DNA of 64,000 bases from Diadophis punctatus similis (GCA_023053685.1 JALIGW010000005.1:49775742-49839741), one strand, 5' to 3'; shown: positions 52,701 to 58,300, counted from the first letter of the stretch. Numbers and translations: made by a program. The notes: generated by a model not told the origin, from the sequence alone.

Positions 52701-55700
52701 ATATGGCATCCATAATACATGTATTGGTGGAAGCAAGCAGGGTTTGCAAGGAGGGAAATATACTGAATGGATTTGGCATAAATTAGATTTAACAATATTT
52801 CTCATTTTGAGCTTTTGATATTTTGGGATTGATATTTCTTACTCTCTGTGCTTTATATACTGTTGCTTACTCAAAGCAATAATCTGATGGTTGTATGTGT
52901 ATGTGCCTATCTTTCAATCTTATTCCTGGTCGTTGTTTTTACTAAAAAAGATGGTTGATTGAAGCTTGCTTAGTGAGCATTTCTATGTCTGAAGCAGTTA
53001 CAGACTAGAGAGAGGGATTTAATACTTTTCTTATTTTTAACCCTAATCTTATATTGTCTCAGCATCAAATAACATGAATGTTGCATACATGATTATTGCA
53101 TGATATTAGGGATTAAATTGCAGTTGACTAGTTTCACAGATGGATTTTCTATAGCTTTATGGACTGTTTCAATTAATTCTGGTAGGGCATATATTAAGAA
53201 TTACTATCTATCATGATACAGCTGTAAGTATAAATGATCTAGAAGTTTTGCACATCTGCATTGCTTGTTTTCTCTTTTATTTGTATATGCATTAATATAT
53301 AACTAGTGATTCTCCTTTAAAAATAACCTTTTGTAAAAGTTTGTATTTCTAATTGAAGAGGTGTTCCTGCTGACATTCAGATAGAAATAGATGGAGATCG
53401 AGAAACAGAGAGAATCTACTCAATCTTTGCAATCAGTATGCCAAAACTCCAAAAAATGCAAGGTATGAAAAACCCATTTGTCAAAGTAACAATCAGTTTT
53501 GTAATATTAATAGATAGTATTAGTTATTGTCTAAATTGGTAATCCCATATCCATTCTAGATAATTTTCAAATATAATAGGTTGGCTCAAAACAAAAATCA
53601 CGTTAAAAAAATGATAGATTGCTAGGTTTTTCCCAGATATTTTTCCTCAGCCCCCAGCACTACAGTACCCCATACCCATTTGGGAGTCCCTGGTCCTTGG
53701 AGGCTTTTTTAAAAGGATACCAGGCTTTATTATGTATAAAGGAGGTTGCAAAAGTTGGCTTCTAGTAGACTTCTTCCTTGCCTTTGTTTGCAGTCCATAT
53801 ATTGTAAACACAGTTGCTTTTTTTAAGTATTAGAGAAAAACTCTTGGCTTAAATTGAATTATTTGCTTTCAGTTACAGTGCATTCAGTAAGTATTCAGAT
53901 CCCCTTCACTTTTGTTAATTTTGTTATGCTGCAGCCTGATTCTACAGTTGTTGAAATTCTTTTTTTCCCCCTCATTAATCTATAGGTATAATGACAAAGT
54001 GAAAACAGAATTTTAGAAATGTCTGTAAATTTATTTTTTAAAACCTGAATGATCACATTAGCATAAGTATTCAGACCCTTCACTCAGTAATTTGTTGAAG
54101 CACCTTTAAGCAGCAGTTATAGCCTTGAGTCTTTTTGGGTATGACGTGACAAGCTTTGTACGCCTGGATTGGGGGATTTTCTGCCATTCCTCCTTGCAAA
54201 TCCTTTCAAGCTCAGTCAGGTTGGATGACGACCATTGGTGGACAGCTATTTTCAGGTCCCCCCAGAGATGTTCAATAGGGTTCAAGACAGGGCTCTTGCT
54301 TGGCCACTCTAGGACATTCACAGAGTTGTCCCTAAGCCACTCCTATGTTGTCTTGGCTGTGCGCTTAGGATCGTTGTCATGTGGGAAAGTGAACCTTCAG
54401 CCCAATCTGAGGTCCTGAGCACTGTGGAACAGGTTTTCATTGAGGACGTCCTGATACTTTGCTCCAGTCAGCTTCTCCTGTGCGCTGCTTGGAGAGTCCA
54501 AGCATGGGTTAACTTCTTGTCTGCTTGCCAGGGACTGAGTAAGAAATATTCGGCCACACCTCCTCCTTGGCCCCCACTGAGCCAGTTGTTTTACTCAGTC
54601 GAGCCTAGAGGGACGCAAAAAATATTTCTCTAGTCAATTTTTGGACAACAGTCAGGAATTTATCTTGGACTCTCGATTATTACAGGTTTTAACTATATTT
54701 GTTGGGAACGGGTGTGCGAAGGAAAGTCTCCCTACCGCCCTGAAGCTTGTTTTTATAGCCATGGGGCGAAGGAGTCTTTAAATGCGGTTAACAACCATCT
54801 CTGTTTTGATTGTATGCCTGGCAAACTCGTTTGGCTGTAGGAGTGCTTGTCCGGGGCTCTGGCAAGCCTCCGCTGTTTTACTGAGAGCCGCCCAAATGTG
54901 AGTCAGGTTTCCTGCTCACTTGGCATTCCATGGTGGATTTATTAGATCCTATTCTGGTGGAGAGTAGGGACAAGAGGAAAGTTTTGCCTTCCACATGCAG
55001 AAGGGCAGATTGTTGTATTGTTGTATTGTTGACGCCATATTTCAGGAGACAGCCATTTCGCCAGGACCCAGGGCCTAGTACTTTCCAATATCAACGCTCC
55101 TCCTACCGGGGATCGAATTGTCCCATGGACAACTCAGGAGGTAGAGACAGAGGCAGACAATACTTCCAGAACAGGAGGCCAAGCAGCGATCAGGAGAATG
55201 AACGTTGTCTTACCTGAACGTTCCTTCTATGTGTGCTGCGGGAGAGTCCAATCCACCCTGCGGCCGGTTCTGGTCCAGGGTCTGGACATTTGATTTTCAT
55301 TTGACTACCTGCAAGTCTACGTCCTCATAAAACAACTGGCTCAGTGGGGGCCAAGGAGGAGGCGTGGCCGGATATTTCTTACTCAGTCCCTGGCAAGCAG
55401 ACAAGAAGTTAACCCACTCCTGGACTCTCCCGCAGCGCACATAGAAGGAATGTTCAGGTAAGACAACGTTCATTTCCCTCAACCCTGACCAGTCTCCCAA
55501 TTCCTGCTGCTGAAAAACACTCCCACAGTACGATGCTGCCACCACCATGCTTCAGTATTGGGATGATATTGAGCAGGTGATGAGCGGTGCCTGGTTTCCT
55601 CCAGACATAACGTGCTCTTAGGAACCATCAGTGCAGCAGAAATTTTATTGTAGCCTTCCCCAGATCTGTGCCTTGCAATAATCCTGTCTGAGCTCTGCAG

Positions 55701-58300
55701 GCAGTTCCTTTGACCTCATGGTTTTTGCTTTGTTACAGTATGCATTTTCAGCTGTGATGCCTTCCTTAGAGAGGTTTGTGCATTTCCAAATCAAGCCCAA
55801 TGAATTTAATTTACCATTGGTTGTCTCCAATCAAGGTGTAGAATCATGTCAGCAACGATCAAAAGAAATAGAAGGCACTGGAGCTAAATTTCAGTAGCTC
55901 AGCTAGATAAAACTTAATAATGAACATCAAATATAATCACCCCCTGGTTGTTGCAAAGGATCTGACTACTTATGCCAATGTGATATTTCAGTTTTTTAAT
56001 TGTAATAAATTTACAGACATTTCTAAACTTCTGTTTTCACTTTGTCATTATGGGGTACTGAGTGTAGATTAATGAGGAAAAAATGAATTTCAATAACTGG
56101 AATTAGAGTGCAACATAACAAAATTGACAAAAGTGTAGGAGGTCTGAATACTTTCTGAATGCACTGTATTCAAGATATGGTTCTCAAAAGTATCCTACCA
56201 GTGTACATCTCAATTACTGCATATGTGTTAATAAAGTAAACCCTACATTTAATAAGCTAATACATGGAAGGGAGAAGTCTCTGTTGAAGCTGAATCTCCA
56301 TTACATCCAAATAGGTTTTAATTTGAGCCTATCCATCCAACTGTAGCAATAGTGGAAGTGATGTTTGTGAATTTAAAGGTTCCAGTAGAACTAAGTCAAA
56401 AGGGTATTGTAAGCATTCCCCAAATAGCAAATATGGAATTGCAGAACCAGGGAGTGATTATATTTGATGTTCCTTATTTGGGAACCAAGTTTTATCCAGT
56501 TGGGCTACTGCTTCTTCTATTATGTACTTGAGGTTAGTTTTTATGCATTATATATAAAGTCTGATGATCCAAGGTTCATTAAATCAAGAAATTGTGTGAC
56601 TCCGCCCCATCTCCTGGATATTCAGACTTGATAGAATTTACAGATTTATGAAAGAAGAATATAACAGTGATCCTTTTGAGCCTTTTATATTTTTTCGTGG
56701 AAAAGTTTGTACTTATCAGTCCAGATAACAACTAATTTAAATTGCTTTAATTTACACTGATGAATTAGTGAATTAACATGAAACAATACTCTGCTATGCC
56801 CCCAAAATACCTTTCTTCATTATTTTAATTACCGTAATCACATTTATGGCACAACCTATGTCTGAAGATACAAAACAACAAAAGTTTGTTTCTTGAATGT
56901 TTAAAACTTCATAATACTGTAATGTATACTTATTTCTAGAGGCTTGTGGAAGTATAGCAGTCTACCAAGGTCCACAGAAACAGCCAGATGATTATTCTAA
57001 TTTCAAAATTGAGGATTCGGTAGCAACTTTTCAAACTCTTCAGCAAATAATATCAATTGTAGAACAATTGGACATACATCATGATAAGTATCGAGAAAAA
57101 AGATCATCTAGTGCTAAATATGGCAGTGAGTAAGTATTGTAGGCAATTCTACCATTACAACAGGCTTATCCTTTAACAAACTGCAACTATATGTTAATGT
57201 AATTCTGTGACCACATAGTCATCTAATGCATTATCAGAGGTGGGTTCCTACTGGTTCGGACCGGTTCTATAGAACCGGTAATAACTTGGCCTGGGTCGCT
57301 AGAACCGGCAGCGACCCAGGCCTGCCACGTTCCTGAGCCGGTTCTCTCGGCGCCATAGGCACCGCCATTGTATTTTTTGCTTCTGCGCATGCACAGAAGC
57401 CTTGTTTTAGCACTGCGCATGCACGCGCAAAGCAAGCGCACGGCGCGTCCCTGAACAAACCGACAGTAAAGAAAACTGGAACCCACCCCGTGCATTATGT
57501 ATTGTTCAAGATAACTCATGATAAAAGATTTTGGTTGTGAAAGATAGTTCAACTAAATGTTAACCTATCATTATTTACTATATCTTTAACATAGATGAAT
57601 TGCAATCAATTCAAATTTGGGGGCAAGTGATTAGAAATCAAGCAAGTGGATTTTGTCCTGCCCTGTACAACATACTAGAAGATGTTATTTGGGAAGAAAG
57701 TAAATTCTAAAGCATAATAACAAATTTGCCACAATAAAATGAGCATATATCACAACTAAATGCAATCCCTATCAATACTCAACTAATTTTAATAGAATAT
57801 GACTAGTTTTGGGGATGCAATGTGTTTAGAACTTGGAATTATCTCTCAGGGCAGTTCAGATCACAACCTTCATTCTGCAAATCTTAATACAGTAAAACCT
57901 TGATTTAATGGAGAGGAAGTGTTCAATATTTCCAACTGTTAAATATGAAGATACATTATTTGCACTTGTTTTCTCCTTTCCATAGGGATGTCATTATGCA
58001 AATTGTATAAACTACCTCAGGTTTTGTAAAATTAAGGTGGTACTGAATTAAATTTAGATCCCTCATCCAAATTGTGCACTGTAGAATGCAGAAGTTTTCT
58101 TTATTTATGGGAGATATCCAGGTGGATTTAAGTCTGCTCAGTGGGGATCAGTAAAATTGAAATTTTATTGTTGTCCGAAAACACAGCACTAATTGTAGGT
58201 GAAAAATATTTTTTAACTTGCTGTTTCTAACGAATAGTTAGATAAGGTTCTTTTTTTTTCCTTTTGTAGAGAAAACCCAATTGTTGGAAAAATTTCCTAA
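10220..58300 (+). CDS. RASA2: RASA2 (GAP1m), Ras GTPase-activating protein, complete 24-exon coding sequence
   Basis: Twenty-four exons sum to 2,481 coding bases (826 aa plus stop). All boundaries have AG/GT dinucleotides and phases close with no frameshift. Human RASA2 has about 850 aa; the missing residues are its Ala-rich N-terminus. Domains: C2A about 11-125, C2B about 128-262, RasGAP about 315-560, PH about 583-685, and Btk zinc motif about 686-720. The GAP arginine finger is R373 in FRGNSL, and the structural FLR motif has R487. The PH helix Trp is W673. Btk-motif zinc ligands are H692, C703, C704 and C714. The family stimulates GTP hydrolysis on Ras at the plasma membrane, with the PH-Btk unit binding phosphoinositides. 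C2A lacks the Asp ligands of calcium-binding C2 domains, as known for GAP1m. ATG 10220 has G at -3 and +4. Confidence 0.95.
10331..10395. repeat. (TGTA)n and (GA)n simple repeats in intron 1
   Basis: TGTA tetranucleotides are followed by a GAGA run, just inside intron 1 and within the CpG island. Confidence 0.8.
10621..12477. other. intron 1 interior, nothing recognised
   Basis: This is AT-rich intronic DNA between exon 1 and the small CR1 fragment. I see no coding signal. Confidence 0.6.
12478..12555 (-). mobile_element. CR1-type LINE 3' fragment (Snake1-like)
   Basis: It begins AGAATAGAATTCTTTATTGG and continues with CACACAAGGAATTTGTC, identical in pattern to the longer copy near 28.1 kb. 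Only one pre-repeat AGAAT unit is present. Confidence 0.7.
12556..14031. other. intron 1, 3' half, nothing recognised
   Basis: AT-rich, with only a minor triplicate of TAGTCTTTGTA near 13,486-13,516. Confidence 0.6.
14032..14149 (+). CDS. RASA2: RASA2 coding exon 2
   Basis: It encodes [15 protein letters not shown] and following C2A residues up to VVEKSL. The acceptor is ATTAG|GT and the donor AG|GTGAGC. The loop that holds calcium-binding Asp residues in classical C2 domains reads GPNKMRD, without the usual ligands. Confidence 0.95.
14570..16740. repeat. degraded interspersed repeat tract (LINE-like), left part
   Basis: Phrases typical of an old amniote LINE-like repeat occur, such as AAGGCAAGCCTGTTCCACTG and CATAATCCATGCTGGCTCC. 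The related tract resumes after the younger L1 and hAT insertions at about 19.4 kb. The family is not resolved by eye, so this call is inference. Confidence 0.35.
15504..15740 (+). mobile_element. tRNA-derived SINE, decayed
   Basis: A TGGCATAGTAGTTAAGATGC box-A-like head is followed by AGACCAGTCACTCTTTCTCA and a tail with AGTATTAGGTATGTTTGCTT. It is diverged relative to the copy at 9.4 kb. Confidence 0.6.
16762..18917 (-). mobile_element. L1-type retrotransposon, internally deleted, with 11-bp target-site duplication
   Basis: ATTTTAAGTTC at 16762-16772 and again at 18907-18917 is an exact duplication around a 2,134-bp insert (16773-18906). The insert is antisense: a poly-T (the 3' poly-A tail) abuts the left duplication, preceded in element sense by AAAAATAAAAAACTTATTTAC. 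The GC-rich element 5' end is at the right. A Glu/Lys-rich coiled-coil-like reading frame at 17818-18186 (minus strand) is consistent with an ORF1 remnant. No reverse transcriptase is present, so most of the element has been lost while both ends remain. It is not coding. Confidence 0.8.
18922..19321. mobile_element. hAT-type element with exact 8-bp TSD, carrying a nested insertion
   Basis: CTATAGAC at 18922-18929 and 19314-19321 flanks an element that starts CAGTGATGGC. Its right end GGTTCGCCATCACGG is a diverged inverted copy of the left. The 8-bp duplication is the hAT hallmark. It belongs to the same family as the 549-bp copy near 37 kb. Confidence 0.8.
18932..19122. mobile_element. nested GTTCCCT hAT-type element
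   Basis: Inside the surrounding hAT element, CAATGTTCCCT at 18940 pairs with AGGGAACAGTG ending at 19114 (inverted ends, 175 bp). It is flanked by GTGATGGC (18932-18939) and GTGACGGC (19115-19122), an 8-bp duplication with one change. It therefore inserted after its host element. Confidence 0.75.
19390..20480. repeat. degraded interspersed repeat tract, right part
   Basis: This resumes the LINE-like tract seen at 14.6-16.7 kb, for example CTTCTTAAAATTGGCTGTCC. It is strongly decayed, and assignment to one parent element is inference. Confidence 0.3.
20787..20890 (+). CDS. RASA2: RASA2 coding exon 3
   Basis: It encodes [15 protein letters not shown] through QRDLRI, the core beta strands of C2A. 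The acceptor is TTTTCACAG and the donor ATAG|GTAAGA. Confidence 0.96.
21322..21416 (+). CDS. RASA2: RASA2 coding exon 4
   Basis: It encodes [10 protein letters not shown] through VDSNSEVQ, the end of C2A. The acceptor is CTTTTAG and the donor CAG|GTAAAA. Confidence 0.96.
21616..22850 (+). mobile_element. Tc1-like DNA transposon, decayed transposase pseudogene
   Basis: Translation shows Tc1 transposase landmarks broken by stops and frameshifts: HGNSNIMFG near 22,367 and, near 22,650, [17 protein letters not shown]. Diverged inverted ends GTGGCAAAAGTATGTGAAC (left) and TTACATATTTTTGCCACAC (right) bound it. It lies in intron 4, sense to RASA2, and cannot encode an active protein. Confidence 0.75.
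23106..23520. mobile_element. GTAGTCCTTGA-family palindromic element, copy A
   Basis: It starts CAGGTAGTCCTTGATTACAA and ends CATAAGTCAAAGGACCTG, with TA on both outer sides. Internal phrases such as GTTGCAGCATCCC recur in the other copies. Confidence 0.7.
23935..24147. mobile_element. GTAGTCCTTGA-family element, partial copy
   Basis: It has only the right-hand portion, ending AGTCATAAGTCAAGGACTAT, and shares GAGCCAGTTGTCAAGC with full copies. A fragment with AATTTATTGTCATTGTACG precedes it. Confidence 0.5.
24790..24866 (+). CDS. RASA2: RASA2 coding exon 5
   Basis: It encodes [17 protein letters not shown] through QQLVV, the start of C2B. The donor is CA|GTAAGT. Confidence 0.96.
25495..25794. 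mobile_element. CAGAGGTGGGTT-family MITE (hAT-type), copy 1
   Basis: A 284-bp element (25503-25786) has inverted ends CAGAGGTGGGTT and AACCCACCCCTG. It is flanked by ATCTGCAG and ATCTACAG, an 8-bp duplication with one change. The interior is CpG-rich, with ACCGGTTCTATAGAACC near the left end. Confidence 0.85.
26040..27060. repeat. long interspersed repeat, unclassified, related to the tract at 40.3-41.6 kb
   Basis: It contains CATGTAGGGCTTTATAGG, CATCTTGAATTGGACC and GTATCATCAGCATATTGGG. Similar phrases occur near 40.3-41.2 kb. This is an abundant squamate repeat type, but I cannot assign a superfamily. The short ORFs inside have no recognisable domain. Confidence 0.45.
27902..27985 (+). CDS. 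RASA2: RASA2 coding exon 6
   Basis: It encodes [18 protein letters not shown] and ATVSVVGPS, the first half of C2B. The DPY motif of C2 domains is kept. The donor is AAG|GTAACT. Confidence 0.96.
28105..28562 (-). mobile_element. CR1-type LINE (Snake1-like) 3' end with (ATAGA)n microsatellite tail
   Basis: About eleven AGAAT/ATAGA units at 28105-28160 join directly to TTCTTTATTGGCCAAGTGTG and a body reading in antisense. The microsatellite sits at the element's 3' end, as described for snake CR1 LINEs that seed this repeat. The body is 5'-truncated after about 400 bp. Confidence 0.8.
29170..29428 (-). mobile_element. tRNA-derived SINE, antisense
   Basis: In the reverse direction it starts with a tRNA-like head: GGTGGCGCAGTGGTTAA (box A) and GTTCAAATCTC (box B). 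A body follows containing CCTTCTGAGGTCGGTAAAAT and a tail with AGTCTAAGTGCTATTGCTA. Confidence 0.8.
30147..30219 (+). CDS. RASA2: RASA2 coding exon 7
   Basis: It encodes [18 protein letters not shown] and ETFYFE, the basic strand and edge of C2B. The donor is GAG|GTAACT. Confidence 0.96.
30440..30642. mobile_element. GTAGTCCTTGA-family element, right half
   Basis: It contains TGTGATCACGTGGGC, GTCATAAGTCACTTTTT and a decayed end GGTCCTAAGTTGAGAACTAG. Confidence 0.5.
30985..31987. mobile_element. 1-kb terminal-inverted-repeat element (CGGAGTATAAGACGCACC family)
   Basis: The left end carries CGGAGTATAAGACGCACC and the right end GGTGCGTCTTATACTCCG, exact inverted copies within a longer near-perfect terminal repeat. 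TA abuts both outer ends. There is no transposase ORF, so this is a non-autonomous DNA transposon. A different palindromic element lies inside it. Confidence 0.8.
31452..31595. mobile_element. nested hairpin MITE (GTCTCCAACCTTGG family)
   Basis: The left arm has GATCTCCAACCTTGGCAAC and CAACTCCCAGAATTC. The right arm has GAATTCTGGGAGTTG and CCAAAGTTGGAGACCCC. It is almost fully palindromic over 144 bp, and a folded RNA or cruciform is possible. Confidence 0.8.
32492..32568 (+). CDS. RASA2: RASA2 coding exon 8
   Basis: It encodes [18 protein letters not shown] and DIEKLEV, continuing C2B. The donor is AG|GTATAT. Confidence 0.96.
33680..33778 (+). CDS. RASA2: RASA2 coding exon 9
   Basis: It encodes [18 protein letters not shown] through FQA, the C-terminal strands of C2B. 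The donor is TG|GTAAGG. Confidence 0.96.
33984..34242. mobile_element. CAGAGGTGGGTT-family MITE, copy 2
   Basis: AATCAAAG at 33984-33991 and 34235-34242 is an exact 8-bp duplication around a 243-bp element. Ends are CAGAGTGGGTTCT and AGAACCCACCCCTG. It contains TGCGCATGCGCA (34103-34114), a perfect NRF1 consensus. Confidence 0.9.
34567..34723 (+). CDS. RASA2: RASA2 coding exon 10
   Basis: It encodes [17 protein letters not shown], then [17 protein letters not shown], up to SSEVE. It links C2B to the RasGAP domain. The donor is GAG|GTATTT. Confidence 0.96.
34724..36171. other. intron 10, nothing recognised
   Basis: AT-rich and unique-looking, without a clear mobile element or ORF. Confidence 0.5.
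36172..36320 (+). CDS. RASA2: RASA2 coding exon 11
   Basis: It encodes [17 protein letters not shown], then [17 protein letters not shown] to ELKET. This is the start of the RasGAP domain. Confidence 0.97.
36945..37509. mobile_element. hAT-type element (GTGATGGCGAACCT family), 549 bp
   Basis: The left end GTGATAGCGAACCTATGGC pairs with the right end AAAGGTTCGCCATCAC. It is flanked by GCCTATTT and GTCTATTC (6 of 8), a decayed 8-bp duplication. The interior has repeated inverted blocks with GGCCCAACGGGCCTACTGG and a perfect NRF1-like CGCGCATGCGCG at 37373-37384. Confidence 0.75.
37807..37921 (+). CDS. RASA2: RASA2 coding exon 12 (arginine finger)
   Basis: It encodes [18 protein letters not shown] and [19 protein letters not shown]373 in FRGNSL aligns with the catalytic arginine finger of p120 RasGAP (FRATTL), so GAP activity is expected to be retained. 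Confidence 0.97.
38091..38790 (+). mobile_element. CR1/L2-clade LINE 3' end with (TTAAA)n tail
   Basis: A broken reading frame at about 38155-38586 gives the C-terminal region of a LINE reverse transcriptase protein: [12 protein letters not shown], then [20 protein letters not shown] and [13 protein letters not shown]. It is followed by the 3' end GAGCCGCCCAGAGTCCCTCG and about seven TTAAA units (38755-38790). It is 5'-truncated and not a host gene. Confidence 0.85.
39954..40028 (+). CDS. RASA2: RASA2 coding exon 13
   Basis: It encodes [19 protein letters not shown] through EMHK in the RasGAP domain. The donor is AAG|GTATGC. Confidence 0.96.
40300..41600. repeat. long interspersed repeat, unclassified, related to 26.0-27.1 kb
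   Basis: It contains CATTTTGGACCAGTGCAGCT, GTGTCATCAGCATATTG and GCCTGAATCCTAACTGAAA, phrases common to an abundant squamate repeat. The ORF fragments on either strand are incidental. Confidence 0.45.
41746..41869 (+). CDS. RASA2: RASA2 coding exon 14
   Basis: It encodes [18 protein letters not shown] through RRLAAERFP in the RasGAP domain. The donor is CCTA|GTAAGT. Confidence 0.97.
42050..42276. mobile_element. CAGAGGTGGGTT-family MITE, copy 3
   Basis: AAGCAATC at 42050-42057 and 42269-42276 is an exact 8-bp duplication around a 211-bp element. Ends are CAGAGGTGGGGTT and TACTACCTCTG. Confidence 0.85.
43015..43121 (+). CDS. RASA2: RASA2 coding exon 15 (FLR motif)
   Basis: It encodes [18 protein letters not shown] and [20 protein letters not shown] (R487) is the second RasGAP signature, which stabilises the arginine-finger loop. 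Confidence 0.98.
43475..43715 (+). mobile_element. tRNA-derived SINE followed by (CA)n
   Basis: A TTTGGTGCAGTGATTAAGAC head, AGAAGGCAATGGCAAACATC and GCAAGGACTAATACAGGTGG mark the SINE. A CA repeat at about 43,663-43,710 follows directly. Confidence 0.75.
43716..44894. other. intron 15 interior, nothing recognised
   Basis: AT-rich, with two overlapping + strand ORFs near 44.0-44.4 kb that match no family I know. Confidence 0.4.
44897..45256. mobile_element. GTAGTCCTTGA-family element, copy B
   Basis: Ends CAGATAGTCCTTGAC and AGTCAAGGACTACCTG are inverted copies. Internally it has the recurring CATGATCACATTTTTGGATG. Confidence 0.75.
45300..45678. mobile_element. GTAGTCCTTGA-family element, copy C
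   Basis: Ends are CAGGTAGTTCTTGACTGAC and GTTAAGGACAACATG. It lies 43 bp after copy B in the same intron. Confidence 0.7.
45743..45829 (+). CDS. RASA2: RASA2 coding exon 16
   Basis: It encodes [18 protein letters not shown] and [11 protein letters not shown] in the RasGAP domain. Confidence 0.97.
45909..45986 (+). CDS. RASA2: RASA2 coding exon 17
   Basis: It encodes [18 protein letters not shown] and EYIEIVKK, the end of the RasGAP helical region. It is separated from exon 16 by only 79 bp. Confidence 0.97.
46360..46433 (+). CDS. RASA2: RASA2 coding exon 18
   Basis: It encodes [18 protein letters not shown] and PLHLKE, the linker into the PH domain. The donor is GG|GTAACT. Confidence 0.95.
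46850..46955. repeat. possible Penelope-like element fragment
   Basis: The phrase GTAGACATTTCATTACCCAA with AGGTAACACCATCAGTG resembles the end sequence of a common reptile retroelement. The family assignment is from memory of pattern only. Confidence 0.3.
47055..47563. mobile_element. composite CpG-rich MITE of the CAGAGGTGGGTT family
   Basis: The outer left end CAGCGGTGGGTTGC resembles the family, and GGAACCCACGTCTG is a plausible right end at 47563. An inner end at about 47407-47431 (GCACCAGTAAGGAAGCAAC) also pairs with the left end. Alternating inverted blocks with CGCATGCGCAGAAGCAAA fill 47150-47335, and a 16-bp-arm hairpin lies at 47484-47516. No clean 8-bp duplication is seen. Confidence 0.6.
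47629..48017. mobile_element. GTAGTCCTTGA-family element, copy D
   Basis: Ends CAGGTAGTCTTCGACTTAAC and ATAAGTCGAAGACTATG are inverted. The interior matches the other copies (GCAACATCCTCATTGTGAC). Confidence 0.75.
48583..48689 (+). CDS. RASA2: RASA2 coding exon 19 (PH domain start)
   Basis: It encodes [19 protein letters not shown] and [16 protein letters not shown]. The basic KK..KKRW pattern is the phosphoinositide-binding beta1-beta2 region of the PH domain. Confidence 0.97.
48690..49298. other. intron 19, nothing recognised
   Basis: AT-rich, no repeat family identified. Confidence 0.5.
49299..49381 (+). CDS. RASA2: RASA2 coding exon 20
   Basis: It encodes [18 protein letters not shown] and DEGAFNRKN in the PH domain. 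The donor is AAT|GTAAGT. Confidence 0.96.
49520..49913. mobile_element. GTAGTCCTTGA-family element, copy E
   Basis: Ends CAAGGAGTCCTCAAGC and GTAAGTCGAGGACTACCTG are inverted. It is internally related to copies A-D. Confidence 0.7.
50408..50726. mobile_element. CAGGGGTGTCAAACTG hAT-type MITE, 303 bp
   Basis: Ends CAGGGGTGTCAAACTG and CAGTTTGACACCCCTG are perfect 16-bp inverted copies. Flanks ATCTAAGG and ATCTAGGG form an 8-bp duplication with one change. The interior is GC-rich. Confidence 0.9.
50727..51985. other. intron 20, 3' part, no gene
   Basis: AT-rich. Small inverted copies AAGAACACAAG (51461-51471) and CTTGTGTTCTT (51480-51490), with further direct copies to about 51,515, form a local rearranged repeat. 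Confidence 0.45.
51986..52194 (+). CDS. RASA2: RASA2 coding exon 21 (PH end and Btk zinc motif)
   Basis: It encodes [32 protein letters not shown], and the Btk motif with H692, C703, C704 and C714. W673 is the invariant Trp of the PH C-terminal helix. All four zinc ligands are present. Confidence 0.98.
52514..52588. repeat. (CCTT)n microsatellite
   Basis: About eighteen uninterrupted tetranucleotide units in intron 21. The repeated-residue ORFs over it are artefacts. Confidence 0.95.
53359..53462 (+). CDS. RASA2: RASA2 coding exon 22
   Basis: It encodes [19 protein letters not shown] through PKLQKMQ, C-terminal to the Btk motif. The acceptor TTGAAG|AG is weak but gives the conserved CTAGVPAD junction. 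Confidence 0.93.
53874..56168 (-). mobile_element. Tc1/mariner transposon, antisense, split by a DIRS-like insertion
   Basis: TA dinucleotides (53874-53875, 56167-56168) flank inverted ends CAGTGCATTCAG and CTGAATGCACTG. On the minus strand the transposase remnant has [18 protein letters not shown] (about 54,320 down to 54,250). This carries the final catalytic Glu and is followed by YPKRLKAI. Another piece (a GG-rich strand and FFSAAG) lies near 55,560-55,490. In-frame stops and the 1-kb insert make it inactive. Confidence 0.88.
54478..55485. mobile_element. insert with inverted terminal repeats inside the Tc1, probable DIRS-type remnant
   Basis: A block with GTTAACTTCTTGTCTGCTTG at the left (about 54,508) reappears inverted at the right (about 55,395-55,414), spanning about 120 bp. 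The outer edge motif TTACCTGAACGTTCC occurs in direct orientation at about 55,210 and inverted near 55,450. This resembles the internal complementary region of DIRS elements. A short ORF at 54930-55217 ends in an Arg/Gly/Gln-rich tail. No tyrosine recombinase or reverse transcriptase is visible. The DIRS label is inference. Confidence 0.5.
56169..56939. other. intron 22, 3' part, nothing recognised
   Basis: AT-rich, no clear repeat family or ORF. Confidence 0.45.
56940..57129 (+). CDS. RASA2: RASA2 coding exon 23
   Basis: It encodes [18 protein letters not shown] through [17 protein letters not shown], the conserved C-terminal tail of GAP1m. The donor is GA|GTAAGT. Confidence 0.96.
57227..57498. 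mobile_element. CAGAGGTGGGTT-family MITE, copy 4
   Basis: TGCATTAT at 57227-57234 and 57491-57498 is an exact 8-bp duplication around a 256-bp element. Ends are CAGAGGTGGGTTCC and GGAACCCACCCCG. The interior is CpG-rich with CTGCGCATGCACAG. Confidence 0.9.
57499..58269. other. intron 23, remainder, nothing recognised
   Basis: AT-rich intronic DNA without a repeat I can name. Confidence 0.5.
58270..58300 (+). CDS. RASA2: RASA2 coding exon 24 and stop
   Basis: It encodes ENPIVGKIS and TAA (58298-58300), matching the vertebrate C-terminus ENPIVGKAS. The acceptor is TTTTGTAG. Confidence 0.95.

Noticed and set aside
52499..52818. ORFs with FLPS or EGRK repeats
   Set aside because: They are translations of a CCTT microsatellite.
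54930..55217. 95-residue ORF in the Tc1 insert as a gene
   Set aside because: It sits in a repetitive insert with inverted ends. It may be a structural-protein remnant but has no diagnostic domain.
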